Shown here: positions 1-6,583 of the stretch, in pieces
How positions within the stretch are numbered: position 1 is the stretch's first letter
Layout of the letters: every line of letters begins with the position of its first letter
The notes under the pieces: model-generated
The model's input: the letters and a program-made list of their open reading frames with translations, nothing else
What the model was told of the DNA's origin: nothing
Database searches by the model: none
Source: Litorimonas sp964565335
GTDB lineage: Bacteria; Pseudomonadota; Alphaproteobacteria; Caulobacterales; Maricaulaceae
Assembly: GCA_964565335.1 (NCBI GenBank)
Contig: CAZMEN010000050.1
Coordinates: 1-20,143, forward strand
Length of the DNA: 20,143 nucleotides
Direction of reading: 5' to 3'
Position numbers and translations under genes: made by a program

Positions 1-1
1 T

Positions 2-688
2 TCGCAACCTTTCGATAAAACATCATATCTTTTATTCGATATTACAGACTCCGGCATCGGGGTTCCACAAGATAAAATTGACCACATTTTCGGCAAATTT
101 ACACAAGCCGATAACAGCACAACAAGGAATTACGGAGGGACTGGATTAGGCCTCCCGATATCGAAAAGTCTCGCTAACCTTATGGGGGGCGACATCACTG
201 TCAGGAGTATCGTGAATAAGGGGTCAACCTTTACTGCAAAGCTGCCCCTCCCAGAGGTTCATGTTGAAAAACCCGCCGCGCTCGAAGAACAGCCCGACAA
301 TCCTGTCAATTGTAACCTAAAAGGCAATTACCTTATCCTGCAAGCCCCCAACACTCACCCGGAAAGAGTGAAATCACTTTTATCGGGAACACAATGCCAC
401 GAGATAACAGTTTACGCCGTTGGAAAAGCAAAGAAGGCCCTTCACTGTTTCGGGCAAGAAAACGTTGAGCTACATGCCGTCATAATAGACGCGGATGTCG
501 CGCCCTTTGATTGTGACGCCTTAGCCAGCATTTTAGAGAACGAACATGCATTTAGACATGTTCCCGTCATCAAAATGACGAACATGACAACCCTATCGTC
601 CAACCAACCCAAGCTCACCAAAATAGACTATCATGTGAACGACGATAACCTTTTGCCTACTCTTCGAAACATTCAATCTGGTGCATAG
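2..688 (+). CDS. Sensor histidine kinase, C-terminal part (5' end outside window)
   Basis: The reading frame is open from the window edge, so this is the 3' end of a longer gene. About 228 residues are visible. The first 60 are the end of a HATPase_c domain: a G1-box (DSGIG), an F-box region (HIFGKFTQAD) and a G2-box (GGTGLGL), which bind ATP in histidine kinases. An ATG at 182 inside this domain is not a true start. After the kinase core and a short linker comes a segment of about 110 residues with the spacing of a receiver domain: a buried strand ending IID near 482-490 sits where the phospho-accepting Asp lies. The acidic pair expected in the first strand is missing (LILQAPN) and no clear conserved Lys follows, so it is probably a pseudo-receiver. 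The FTQAD/GGTGLGL style is typical of hybrid kinases. The signal sensed cannot be told. The family call is firm; the receiver reading is inference. Confidence 0.9.
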   Translation, partial: SQPFDKTSYLLFDITDSGIGVPQDKIDHIFGKFTQADNSTTRNYGGTGLGLPISKSLANLMGGDITVRSIVNKGSTFTAKLPLPEVHVEKPAALEEQPDNPVNCNLKGNYLILQAPNTHPERVKSLLSGTQCHEITVYAVGKAKKALHCFGQENVELHAVIIDADVAPFDCDALASILENEHAFRHVPVIKMTNMTTLSSNQPKLTKIDYHVNDDNLLPTLRNIQSGA

Positions 689-732
689 GTTCGTCATTAA
701 TGCGAACAACAAACTTACTTTTATGCCGAGGG

Positions 733-746
733 TTAATACAGATTAA
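733..746. promoter_or_regulatory. TTAA-N6-TTAA motif upstream of the carboxypeptidase gene
   Basis: Two TTAA words are separated by six bases in the 93-base gap between the kinase and the carboxypeptidase gene, ending about 35 bases before the chosen ATG. The CtrA consensus of Caulobacterales is TTAA-N7-TTAA, so this is one base short. It could be a variant CtrA site or simply AT-rich promoter sequence. Weak evidence. Confidence 0.25.
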
Positions 747-781
747 CTATACCTAAAGAGTTGCGTCCTAGGGGTTCTAAG

Positions 782-1726
782 ATGCGTTTCTTTATGATGA
801 TATGGCTGATAGTCCTGCTTGGGGTTTCATCAATTACAGCCGCGCTGGCGCAAGAAAAGCCGCAGGGGCGCTATGCGTCAATCATCGTTGATGCACAAAG
901 CCTAGATATAATTCACGCCCGCCAAATTGATGAAATACGTTATCCTGCTTCGCTCACCAAAGTCATGACGCTATATTTGACCTTTGACGCCATTGCGAAC
1001 GGACAGTTAAATCTGAATGATCGTTTGACTGTTTCGGCCACAGCCGCCGCCACAGCGCCGACAAAACTCGGCTTGCGCAAAGGACAGACCATCAGCGTAG
1101 ACACGCTTATCCGAGCCGTCGCCGTGCGCAGTGCTAATGACGCAGCCGTGGTCTTAGCGGAGCATTTAAGCGGAACAGAGCATGATTTCGCCGTCTTGAT
1201 GACAGCAAAAGCACGGCAATTAGGGATGCAAAAGACAACTTTTAAAACAGCCAATGGCCTGCCCCATCCTGAACAATTAACAACGGCCCGCGACATGGCA
1301 AAACTAGCCAACGCCGTTCTTTCAAACCATGGGCGATTTTACCATTATTTCGGGCTGATGAGTTTTGAATATCGCGGACGTACTTATGAAAACACCAATA
1401 AGCTTTTACGCCAAAGAAATGACGTTGACGGATTTAAAACGGGTTACACACGCGATAGCGGTTATAATCTTATTGTCTCTGCTGAACGCAATGGACGGCG
1501 CTTAATCGCGATCGTCTTAGGCGGAGCTTCGGGGGCCTCCCGTAATTCTCATATGAGCGACCTTGTTGACCGAGGTTTTGATGTCATAAAAGTCAGTGAC
1601 CCCATTTTGACGGTCGCTAACCGTAGCGCCGCTTCGCCGAAGCGCTCCGTACGACGCGTGGTAACGGACCCGGATATTCAATCACAACTCCGTACAATAC
1701 CGGTCAATACGCAAACGCGTCCGTAA
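782..1726 (+). CDS. D-alanyl-D-alanine carboxypeptidase (peptidase S11, PBP5-like)
   Basis: This is a periplasmic serine peptidase that removes the terminal D-Ala from peptidoglycan pentapeptides and so limits cross-linking. All three active-site motifs are visible: SLTK (Ser57, Lys60), SAN (117-119) and KTG (219-221). An N-terminal signal peptide has a hydrophobic stretch at residues 3-20 and a probable signal peptidase I site after ALA (residue 23). The protein is 314 residues and has only a short tail after the catalytic domain; I do not see the long C-terminal beta domain with amphipathic anchor of E. coli PBP5, so it may be soluble or loosely attached. The ATG at 782 is preferred over an in-frame TTG at 761 because AGGGG lies seven bases upstream and the signal peptide then starts correctly. 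It stands alone between the kinase and panC. The family is certain; which paralogue (dacA, dacC or dacF type) is not resolved. Confidence 0.93.
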   Translation: MRFFMMIWLIVLLGVSSITAALAQEKPQGRYASIIVDAQSLDIIHARQIDEIRYPASLTKVMTLYLTFDAIANGQLNLNDRLTVSATAAATAPTKLGLRKGQTISVDTLIRAVAVRSANDAAVVLAEHLSGTEHDFAVLMTAKARQLGMQKTTFKTANGLPHPEQLTTARDMAKLANAVLSNHGRFYHYFGLMSFEYRGRTYENTNKLLRQRNDVDGFKTGYTRDSGYNLIVSAERNGRRLIAIVLGGASGASRNSHMSDLVDRGFDVIKVSDPILTVANRSAASPKRSVRRVVTDPDIQSQLRTIPVNTQTRP

Positions 1727-1825
1727 TCCTATTGTTTATTCTATTCTTTGACATTTGCTAAATCGCTTGAATTCCCGCTCGCCGAGTGCTTGTTAGAATA
1801 TTCACGAATTTAGGGCGGGACCCAT

Positions 1826-2710
1826 ATGCCGACTTCGCCGGAATTGAACGTAAACCCAGTGATTAACCGCACGCAAAGAGAGCTGCGCGGACAACTTGCC
1901 GAATGGCGAGGTTCGGGCGACCGCATAGCCTTTGTACCGACCATGGGCGCGCTGCATGAAGGTCACATGACACTTGTTCGATTGGCGCGAAAAAAAGCCG
2001 AAAGGGTTGTTGTTTCCATATTTGTAAACCCCACCCAATTTGCCCCCGGCGAAGACCTAGACGCCTACCCCCGTACTGAAAAAGAAGATGTCGCTAAACT
2101 TGCCGCTGAAGGCGTGGATTTGGTTTATGTGCCTCTGCCCGACTCCATGTATAATGCCCATCACGCCACGACGGTACAAGTTGGCGGTGTAGCGCATGGT
2201 CTTGAGACAGATCACCGACCGACATTTTTCGACGGCGTGGCCTTGGTCGTCACCAAATTATTTAACCGCGTACAGCCCGATATCGCTATATTTGGCGAGA
2301 AAGATTACCAACAGCTCGCAACAATCCGGCGATTGGTGGAGGATTTGGACATGCCCATCCGCATTATCGGTGCGCCAATTGCGCGAGATGAACACGGTCT
2401 CGCCCTCTCCTCACGCAACCAATATTTTAATAAAGATGGTTTGGAAAAAGCGCGACGCCTTAACAAGGTAATGTTTGATTGCGCTGCTAAAATGGAAGCG
2501 GGGGAAAATGTCGACAAGGCTTCCGCCAAAGCGAAAGAGGCGCTGATTAAAGCAGGATTCTCAGCCATTGATTATGTTGAAGTCCGGAGCAAAAACTCCC
2601 TCACAGTCTTAGAGGGCGGTGTGTTGAACAAACCCGCGCGGCTTTTAATCGCGGCTCATTGTGAAGGCGTCAGGCTCATTGATAATTGCGCGGTGAATGC
2701 GCGAAACTAA
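1826..2710 (+). CDS. panC: Pantothenate synthetase
   Basis: It catalyses ATP-dependent condensation of D-pantoate with beta-alanine to give pantothenate, the last step of vitamin B5 synthesis towards coenzyme A, in the cytoplasm. Family signatures are clear: PTMGALHEGH at residues 38-47 (the HIGH-like nucleotide-binding motif), FVNPTQFAPGEDLDAYPR after it, GEKDYQQL in the middle and SSRNQYF (KMSKS-like region). At 294 residues it has the usual full length. An N-terminal extension of about 20 residues precedes the first conserved strand. The ATG has a good Shine-Dalgarno sequence (AGGGCGGGA) just upstream. The DUF1272 gene begins 11 bases after its stop and is probably co-transcribed. No panB is visible next to it. 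Confidence 0.97.
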   Translation: MPTSPELNVNPVINRTQRELRGQLAEWRGSGDRIAFVPTMGALHEGHMTLVRLARKKAERVVVSIFVNPTQFAPGEDLDAYPRTEKEDVAKLAAEGVDLVYVPLPDSMYNAHHATTVQVGGVAHGLETDHRPTFFDGVALVVTKLFNRVQPDIAIFGEKDYQQLATIRRLVEDLDMPIRIIGAPIARDEHGLALSSRNQYFNKDGLEKARRLNKVMFDCAAKMEAGENVDKASAKAKEALIKAGFSAIDYVEVRSKNSLTVLEGGVLNKPARLLIAAHCEGVRLIDNCAVNARN

Positions 2711-2721
2711 GGCAGGGTTTT

Positions 2722-2940
2722 ATGCTCGACATACGCCCCAATTGCGAAATCTGCGACTGCGACCTTCCGCCGGACAGCAAGCGCGCTGTAATATGCTCCT
2801 TTGAATGCACATTTTGCCAAGACTGCGCGTCAGGCCCCTGCCCCAACTGCGGAGGCGATTTACAGGCGCGCCCGACGCGAACAGGGAAAGCTTTAGAAAA
2901 TCACCCAGCTTCTACGAAACGGGTTCTCAAAAATCGCTAA
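2722..2940 (+). CDS. DUF1272 small Cys-rich protein
   Basis: This is a 72-residue protein with nine cysteines, most in CxxC-like pairs (CEICDC, CSFECTFCQDC, CPNC), matching the DUF1272 pattern RPNCEICDCDLPPDS...ICSFECTFCQDCA...CPNCGG. The cysteines suggest structural zinc binding, but no biochemical role is established for the family as far as I know. The ATG at 2722 is chosen over an in-frame upstream start at 2686, because 2686 lies inside panC and a Shine-Dalgarno-like sequence (AAGGCAGGG) sits just before 2722. It follows panC by 11 bases, implying co-transcription. Its stop lies four bases from the end of the convergent YHS gene. The last 25 residues are basic and poorly conserved-looking. 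Confidence 0.85.
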   Translation: MLDIRPNCEICDCDLPPDSKRAVICSFECTFCQDCASGPCPNCGGDLQARPTRTGKALENHPASTKRVLKNR

Positions 2941-2944
2941 AGAT

Positions 2945-3397
2945 TTATTTCTCTAAAATTGACGGCCACCGTCTGTCTGCCACTTTGATAAATGACGCTT
3001 TATCCGCCAGCCACCGTTCTCGAATACGGCTGTTGAAATTCAAGTAAAGCTTACCGTCTTCGACATACCAATATTTTGGACTGCCTTTGGCCAATTTGCC
3101 GCGCGAAATCGCCCAAGCACAATAACCGCCATATTGGGGTGTAAAGGCCGTTGGGTTGGCTAAAAATAAATCTCGATTAGCCTCGGTTTGGAAATGCCAC
3201 TCTGCGCCCTTATAAATCGTGGAAAATTCGGACTTTCCTTCTTGCGGAGTACCAACAAAGAAACTGACCGCGTCATACCCGCCAACAGCGACATTATTCC
3301 GCCAAGACGTATAGATTGGTGCTTCGTCCGCTTGCGCTATGACGGGGTTCAGGCCGGCAAAACCCAATAGCGCAACTATAATCAGGAATACTCTCAT
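2945..3397 (-). CDS. Secreted YHS-domain protein
   Basis: This is a 150-residue protein with a signal peptide (hydrophobic residues 3-20, probable cleavage near VIAQA). The mature part carries a YHS domain: VAVGGYDAVSFF, then GAEWHFQTEANRDLFLANPTAF and YGGYCAWAISRG, ending with KYWYVEDGKLYLNFN. This is the form of periplasmic YHS proteins of proteobacteria. YHS domains are often metal-associated (copper or other ions), but for this stand-alone secreted subfamily the function is not settled. It converges with the panC-DUF1272 pair, its 3' end four bases away, so transcripts of the two strands probably overlap. The Shine-Dalgarno sequence is poor (an AGG directly before the ATG). The family call is good; the function is unknown. 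Confidence 0.85.
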   Translation of the reverse strand: MRVFLIIVALLGFAGLNPVIAQADEAPIYTSWRNNVAVGGYDAVSFFVGTPQEGKSEFSTIYKGAEWHFQTEANRDLFLANPTAFTPQYGGYCAWAISRGKLAKGSPKYWYVEDGKLYLNFNSRIRERWLADKASFIKVADRRWPSILEK

Positions 3398-3439
3398 CCT
3401 AGAGGCATAGCCAGTAAGTAGCGAAAATCAAAATCACAT

Positions 3440-4279
3440 TTATGACAAATGACGCGAAGCATCAGCGGGGTAAGTCCCGAGCAGCGTCACGTTTTCCGTA
3501 AAAAATGACAGCTCTTCCATCGCGTCTTTCATGGCTTTATCCTCAGGGTGCCCCTCGACGTCGGCATAAAACTGCGCGGCTTTAAAAGAGCCGCCGACCA
3601 TATAACTCTCTAGCTTGGTCATGTTAATGCCATTCGTAGCAAACCCGCCCAGCGCCTTGTAAAGCGCCGAAGCCACACTGCGCACACGAAAAACGAAACT
3701 GGTCACCACGGGGCCTGAACCATGCTCGGGGACAAGGCTTTCGGAGGAGAGCACTAAGAACCGTGTCGTATTGTGGCTTTCATCTTCAATATTCCGCTCA
3801 ATGACATCCAAGCCATAAATCTCTGCTGATAGAGAAGACGCAATCGCACTGATGGATTTATCGCCTAATTCTGATACGTTACGGGCCGCTCCAGCCGTAT
3901 CCACATCGGCAACGGCCTTAATGCCCCAATCGGATAGGCGCCTACGCACCTGTCCCAAAGCCATCGGATGAGAGCGGGCTGTTTTAATGTCTGAAAGGGT
4001 CGCGCCTTTTAGGCCCAATAATTGATGGTGAATAGGCAAGTAGCGTTCGCCGATAATGTGAAGACCACCTTCAGGTAGCAGATGATAAATATCAGACACA
4101 CGCCCCGCAACTGTGTTTTCAACGGGAATCATGGCCAGTTGCGCTTCGCCGCTTCTGACGCGCGCAAATGCGCTGGCAAAACTGGTGCAGGGCAAAGGAG
4201 AAAAATCTGGGAAATGAGCTTGGCAAGCCAGGTGCGAATAGGCCCCTGATTCCCCTTGATAGACTATGACACGCGGCAT
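3440..4279 (-). CDS. pheA: Prephenate dehydratase
   Basis: It decarboxylates and dehydrates prephenate to phenylpyruvate in phenylalanine synthesis (cytoplasm). The 279 residues hold a dehydratase domain (about 1-185) with YQGESGAYSHLA at the start, PVENTVAGRV and the catalytic NTTRF motif, followed by an ACT regulatory domain (about 190-270) with the ALYKALGGFATNGINMTKLES stretch that forms the Phe-binding interface in homologues. There is no chorismate mutase domain, so this is the monofunctional alphaproteobacterial form. An ATG with AGGGA about ten bases upstream supports the start. It is divergent from the cytochrome c gene, an arrangement I associate with alphaproteobacterial genomes. 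Feedback inhibition by phenylalanine through the ACT domain is expected from the family. Confidence 0.96.
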   Translation of the reverse strand: MPRVIVYQGESGAYSHLACQAHFPDFSPLPCTSFASAFARVRSGEAQLAMIPVENTVAGRVSDIYHLLPEGGLHIIGERYLPIHHQLLGLKGATLSDIKTARSHPMALGQVRRRLSDWGIKAVADVDTAGAARNVSELGDKSISAIASSLSAEIYGLDVIERNIEDESHNTTRFLVLSSESLVPEHGSGPVVTSFVFRVRSVASALYKALGGFATNGINMTKLESYMVGGSFKAAQFYADVEGHPEDKAMKDAMEELSFFTENVTLLGTYPADASRHLS

Positions 4280-4327
4280 TTTAGACTGGTCCCTGTTAAA
4301 TAACCCAAAGAATCTTGCTTAAACCCT

Positions 4328-4386
4328 TTGCGACTGTGTGCCGCAAGAAGTTTTCCATTTGCTTTCGTGATATAACTTTATATTAA
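4328..4386. promoter_or_regulatory. Divergent control region of pheA / cytochrome c: dyad and candidate promoter
   Basis: The 171-base gap between the two divergent genes holds a short dyad, TTGCG-N9-CGCAA (4328-4346), and downstream of it on the plus strand TTGCTT-N16-TATTAA (4359-4386), a fair sigma70-type promoter about 65 bases before the cytochrome ATG. The minus-strand promoter for pheA would overlap the dyad. No attenuator-like Phe leader peptide was recognised. Assignment is by eye only. Confidence 0.3.
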
Positions 4387-4450
4387 GGCGACAATAAACC
4401 TTGCCTGTTATGAATAGGCTAAAACTCGGACCCCAAAAGGAAATCGTCCA

Positions 4451-5107
4451 ATGGATGAACTTGGTTTTAATAAAATCGCCGCTGCTGTCTTGGCTACTGC
4501 TCTTGGTGTTATGTTCTTACGTGAACTCCCCCATTTTTTGATGCACGCCGAAGCGCCTGATGTCCCGGTCTATTTCGTCGGCCCAGGCATCGATAAAGAC
4601 CCCGAGCCCGTCGTTGACCTTCCGTTCCCGCAACCCGATTGGGTTGCTGCTATGGATGCTGAACGCGGCGCCAAAGTTTTCAAAAAATGCCAATCCTGCC
4701 ACAAGGTTGAAGAAGGCGCGCCAAATGGAACAGGCCCCGGCCTCTGGAACGTTGTCGGCAACACAGCTGGTACGCATGCAGGCTTCTCATACTCTGCTGC
4801 AATGGCGGGCGCGGGCTATGCTTGGGATTATGAGCAGTTAGACGGATTTTTAGAAAAGCCATCTGCTCACATGAAAGGCACAAAGATGGCTTTTGTTGGC
4901 CTCAAGAAACCTGCTGATCGCGCGGCCGTTATTGAGTACCTTCGGATTAATGACGCGAATCCTGAACCTCGCCCTGTCGCCATCATGCCTGAACCGGTCG
5001 AGACGGTAAGCGAAGAAGCTGTCGGGGCAATTGTTCTCGACGAAAACGGAAATCCTGTCGAAGCCGTTATGACGGAACCGGCGGTCGATCCGACTGAGCC
5101 ACAATAA
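4451..5107 (+). CDS. Membrane-anchored class I cytochrome c (CycM-like)
   Basis: This is a 218-residue c-type cytochrome held to the inner membrane by an uncleaved N-terminal helix (residues about 8-24, AAAVLATALGVMF) with the haem domain in the periplasm. The haem motif is CQSCH (Cys80, Cys83, His84). GTGPGLWNVVG follows it as in mitochondrial-type cytochromes c, and the distal ligand is probably Met146 in GTKMAF. It resembles the CycM/cytochrome c552 group that carries electrons from the bc1 complex to terminal oxidase. After the haem domain (ending about residue 170) a 45-residue Pro/Glu/Val-rich acidic tail is present that the core fold does not need. AAAAGGA about ten bases before the ATG is the ribosome site. 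A terminator follows directly. Confidence 0.93.
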   Translation: MDELGFNKIAAAVLATALGVMFLRELPHFLMHAEAPDVPVYFVGPGIDKDPEPVVDLPFPQPDWVAAMDAERGAKVFKKCQSCHKVEEGAPNGTGPGLWNVVGNTAGTHAGFSYSAAMAGAGYAWDYEQLDGFLEKPSAHMKGTKMAFVGLKKPADRAAVIEYLRINDANPEPRPVAIMPEPVETVSEEAVGAIVLDENGNPVEAVMTEPAVDPTEPQ

Positions 5108-5132
5108 ACGCTCAATAAAGCTTATCTTCAAT

Positions 5133-5159
5133 AAACCTCTCTTTACGGGAGGTTTTTTT
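5133..5159 (+). terminator. Rho-independent terminator of the cytochrome c gene
   Basis: A perfect 7-bp stem (AAACCTC / GAGGTTT) with a nine-base loop is followed by a run of seven T on the plus strand, 25 bases after the cytochrome stop. On the other strand the T-run is interrupted, so it acts mainly for the plus-strand gene although the convergent NlpC/P60 gene ends 11 bases further on. Confidence 0.85.
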
Positions 5160-5169
5160 ACGCCTTGTC

Positions 5170-5982
5170 CTAAGTCAGCCGCTTGATAGTTCTGGGTTCG
5201 CCAATTCTGGCGATGGCCTCTGATAAAGGCTCTTCTGCGGTTTCCATATGATAAGCATTGGCGTGCAATAAAGTGTTCGCATCTGACAAAATACCGACAT
5301 GGCCAGGCCAGAATATTAAATCACCCCGTTGCAGGTCCCCCATGACGGGCCTGCCCAAATCTCGCTCCTGCATATCTGCATCTCTCGGCGCTTCATAGCC
5401 GGCCGCGCAGAGTGCCATTTGTAAAAGCCCCGAACAGTCTACACCCACGCGCCCCGTTCCTCCCCAAATATAAGGCACGCCCATAAAGCGCTGGGCAACG
5501 TTCACAAAATCATCCTGTGAATGCGTGTTCGATTTCTCGATATGTCGTTTATGACAATACTGATTATCCTCTATCCGAATGAAATCTCCGTCATCCACAC
5601 TCCAGCCTTCTTGGACGCAGATTAGGCTGTTCATTGGCAAGTCAAAAGAGATGAAAGATTTAATATCAGGGCGGGTAAATATTGGGGCTCGTAAAGCGAC
5701 AACCCTGTGGGTTGGCTTGCTCACATCTTCTGAAATCGCTTTACGAGATATATAGCCGATATAGCCTTGCCGATTGGACTTGGACATAAGCGAATGCGCC
5801 TGCCCCCAGAGCCATAGGCGGCTTTGCCTATGGACTGTGAAGGTCTGCCCAAAAAGCAGCTCCGTCTGAATACCCTTACGCAGCCCTTTATTGTCATACA
5901 GCCCAGTGGAGGACAGTTTAACTTGTCCCGTAAACAACGCATCTGGCGCTGTGTCAGGAAAAGTGATGCGAGGATCAGACAT
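5170..5982 (-). CDS. NlpC/P60 family cell-wall endopeptidase (C40)
   Basis: This is a 270-residue protein with two regions. Residues about 15-145 look like bacterial SH3-type repeats (FGQTFTV...WLWGQAH...GYIGYISRKAI), which usually bind cell-wall peptide. Residues about 155-270 are an NlpC/P60 cysteine peptidase with PYIWGG, DCSGL (catalytic Cys183), GHVGI (His228) and HANAYH (third polar residue about His240). The family hydrolyses gamma-D-Glu-diamino acid bonds in peptidoglycan peptides. I see no signal peptide, so it may act on muropeptides in the cytoplasm, like recycling enzymes. It lies 20 bases behind the MarR gene and in a cluster with an M17 aminopeptidase. That pairing suggests sequential cleavage of wall peptides, which is inference from context. 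Confidence 0.92.
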   Translation of the reverse strand: MSDPRITFPDTAPDALFTGQVKLSSTGLYDNKGLRKGIQTELLFGQTFTVHRQSRLWLWGQAHSLMSKSNRQGYIGYISRKAISEDVSKPTHRVVALRAPIFTRPDIKSFISFDLPMNSLICVQEGWSVDDGDFIRIEDNQYCHKRHIEKSNTHSQDDFVNVAQRFMGVPYIWGGTGRVGVDCSGLLQMALCAAGYEAPRDADMQERDLGRPVMGDLQRGDLIFWPGHVGILSDANTLLHANAYHMETAEEPLSEAIARIGEPRTIKRLT

Positions 5983-6002
5983 AGAGCCTGAATATCAGCC
6001 TG

Positions 6003-6443
6003 TTAAGAGAACTCAACTTGAATAAGCTTAGCAAAATCCCGCAGATAGTTGATGCCGCCTGACGTTCTGCGCATAATCACAGATCGTTTATCACGTGGGT
6101 CAGGGGCGCGCTGGACATATTCGAACTGGCTGAGACGATCTATGGCCCGAGAAATTACAGCCTTTGTCACACAGAGATGTTTCGCCAATGAGCGCACAGT
6201 ATGAGGGCCTTCGGTCAGATATATTGTCATTAAAACGGCCATTTGGCGGGTTGTTAAATCCGGCGCATCGCCTTGAACCGATTGCAAAGTCACGCGGTGC
6301 CAAAGATCCAGTCCCTCTGACAAATTTATACGGGGGCGGCGCAACGGTGTTGGCGCTTTTGCCGGACTTGATTTTACAACTGGGCGGGAATTGTTCTGCA
6401 CAGGCGTAAGAAATACGACTGTATTATCTATTGTATCGACCAT
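6003..6443 (-). CDS. MarR-family transcriptional regulator
   Basis: This is a 146-residue winged-helix DNA-binding protein. The MarR core is seen at residues about 60-140: LTTRQMAVLMTIYL, the HTH VRSLAKHLCVTKAVISRAIDRL, then the wing with the family signature DPRDKRSVIMRRT. The first 40 residues are Pro/Ser/Lys-rich and probably disordered. The C-terminal dimerisation helix is shorter than in classical MarR, so how it dimerises is uncertain. The gene sits between the aminopeptidase and the NlpC/P60 gene on the same strand and likely regulates one or both. A 6-bp dyad centred about 30 bases before its ATG is a candidate operator for autoregulation. The ligand is unknown. Confidence 0.9.
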   Translation of the reverse strand: MVDTIDNTVVFLTPVQNNSRPVVKSSPAKAPTPLRRPRINLSEGLDLWHRVTLQSVQGDAPDLTTRQMAVLMTIYLTEGPHTVRSLAKHLCVTKAVISRAIDRLSQFEYVQRAPDPRDKRSVIMRRTSGGINYLRDFAKLIQVEFS

Positions 6444-6463
6444 TTCTAACGTCCCGTTCCCTA

Positions 6464-6484
6464 ATGCGAATCAAGGAATCGCAT
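6464..6484. promoter_or_regulatory. Candidate operator upstream of marR-type gene
   Basis: ATGCGA-N9-TCGCAT is a perfect 6-bp inverted repeat of 21 bases total, a size suited to a dimeric winged-helix regulator. It lies 21-41 bases upstream of the MarR ATG in a 140-base gap between that gene and the aminopeptidase. Likely autoregulatory; inference. Confidence 0.45.
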
Positions 6485-6583
6485 AGCCGGGATTCTTCGG
6501 TCAAGGCGCATTTACGGCTCCAAACGCCGGATTGAGTCTAAGGCCTTAAAAGGACTCTCTTTTTTCTGTTAAAAAAATTTTAA

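Noticed and set aside
1748..1776. TTGACA upstream of panC as a -35 box
   Set aside because: The hexamer is perfect, but at the proper spacing the downstream sequence (ATTCCC) is not a -10 box. A TAGAAT at 1794-1799 is too far away.
2930..2950. Four-base gap between convergent DUF1272 and YHS genes as a possible antisense control device
   Set aside because: Tightly convergent genes are common in compact genomes, and no hairpin or other structure was seen at the junction.
3440..3720. ESYM in place of ESRP in the ACT domain of prephenate dehydratase
   Set aside because: From memory, alphaproteobacterial PheA proteins often show this variation; the domain is otherwise complete, so it is not a strong anomaly.
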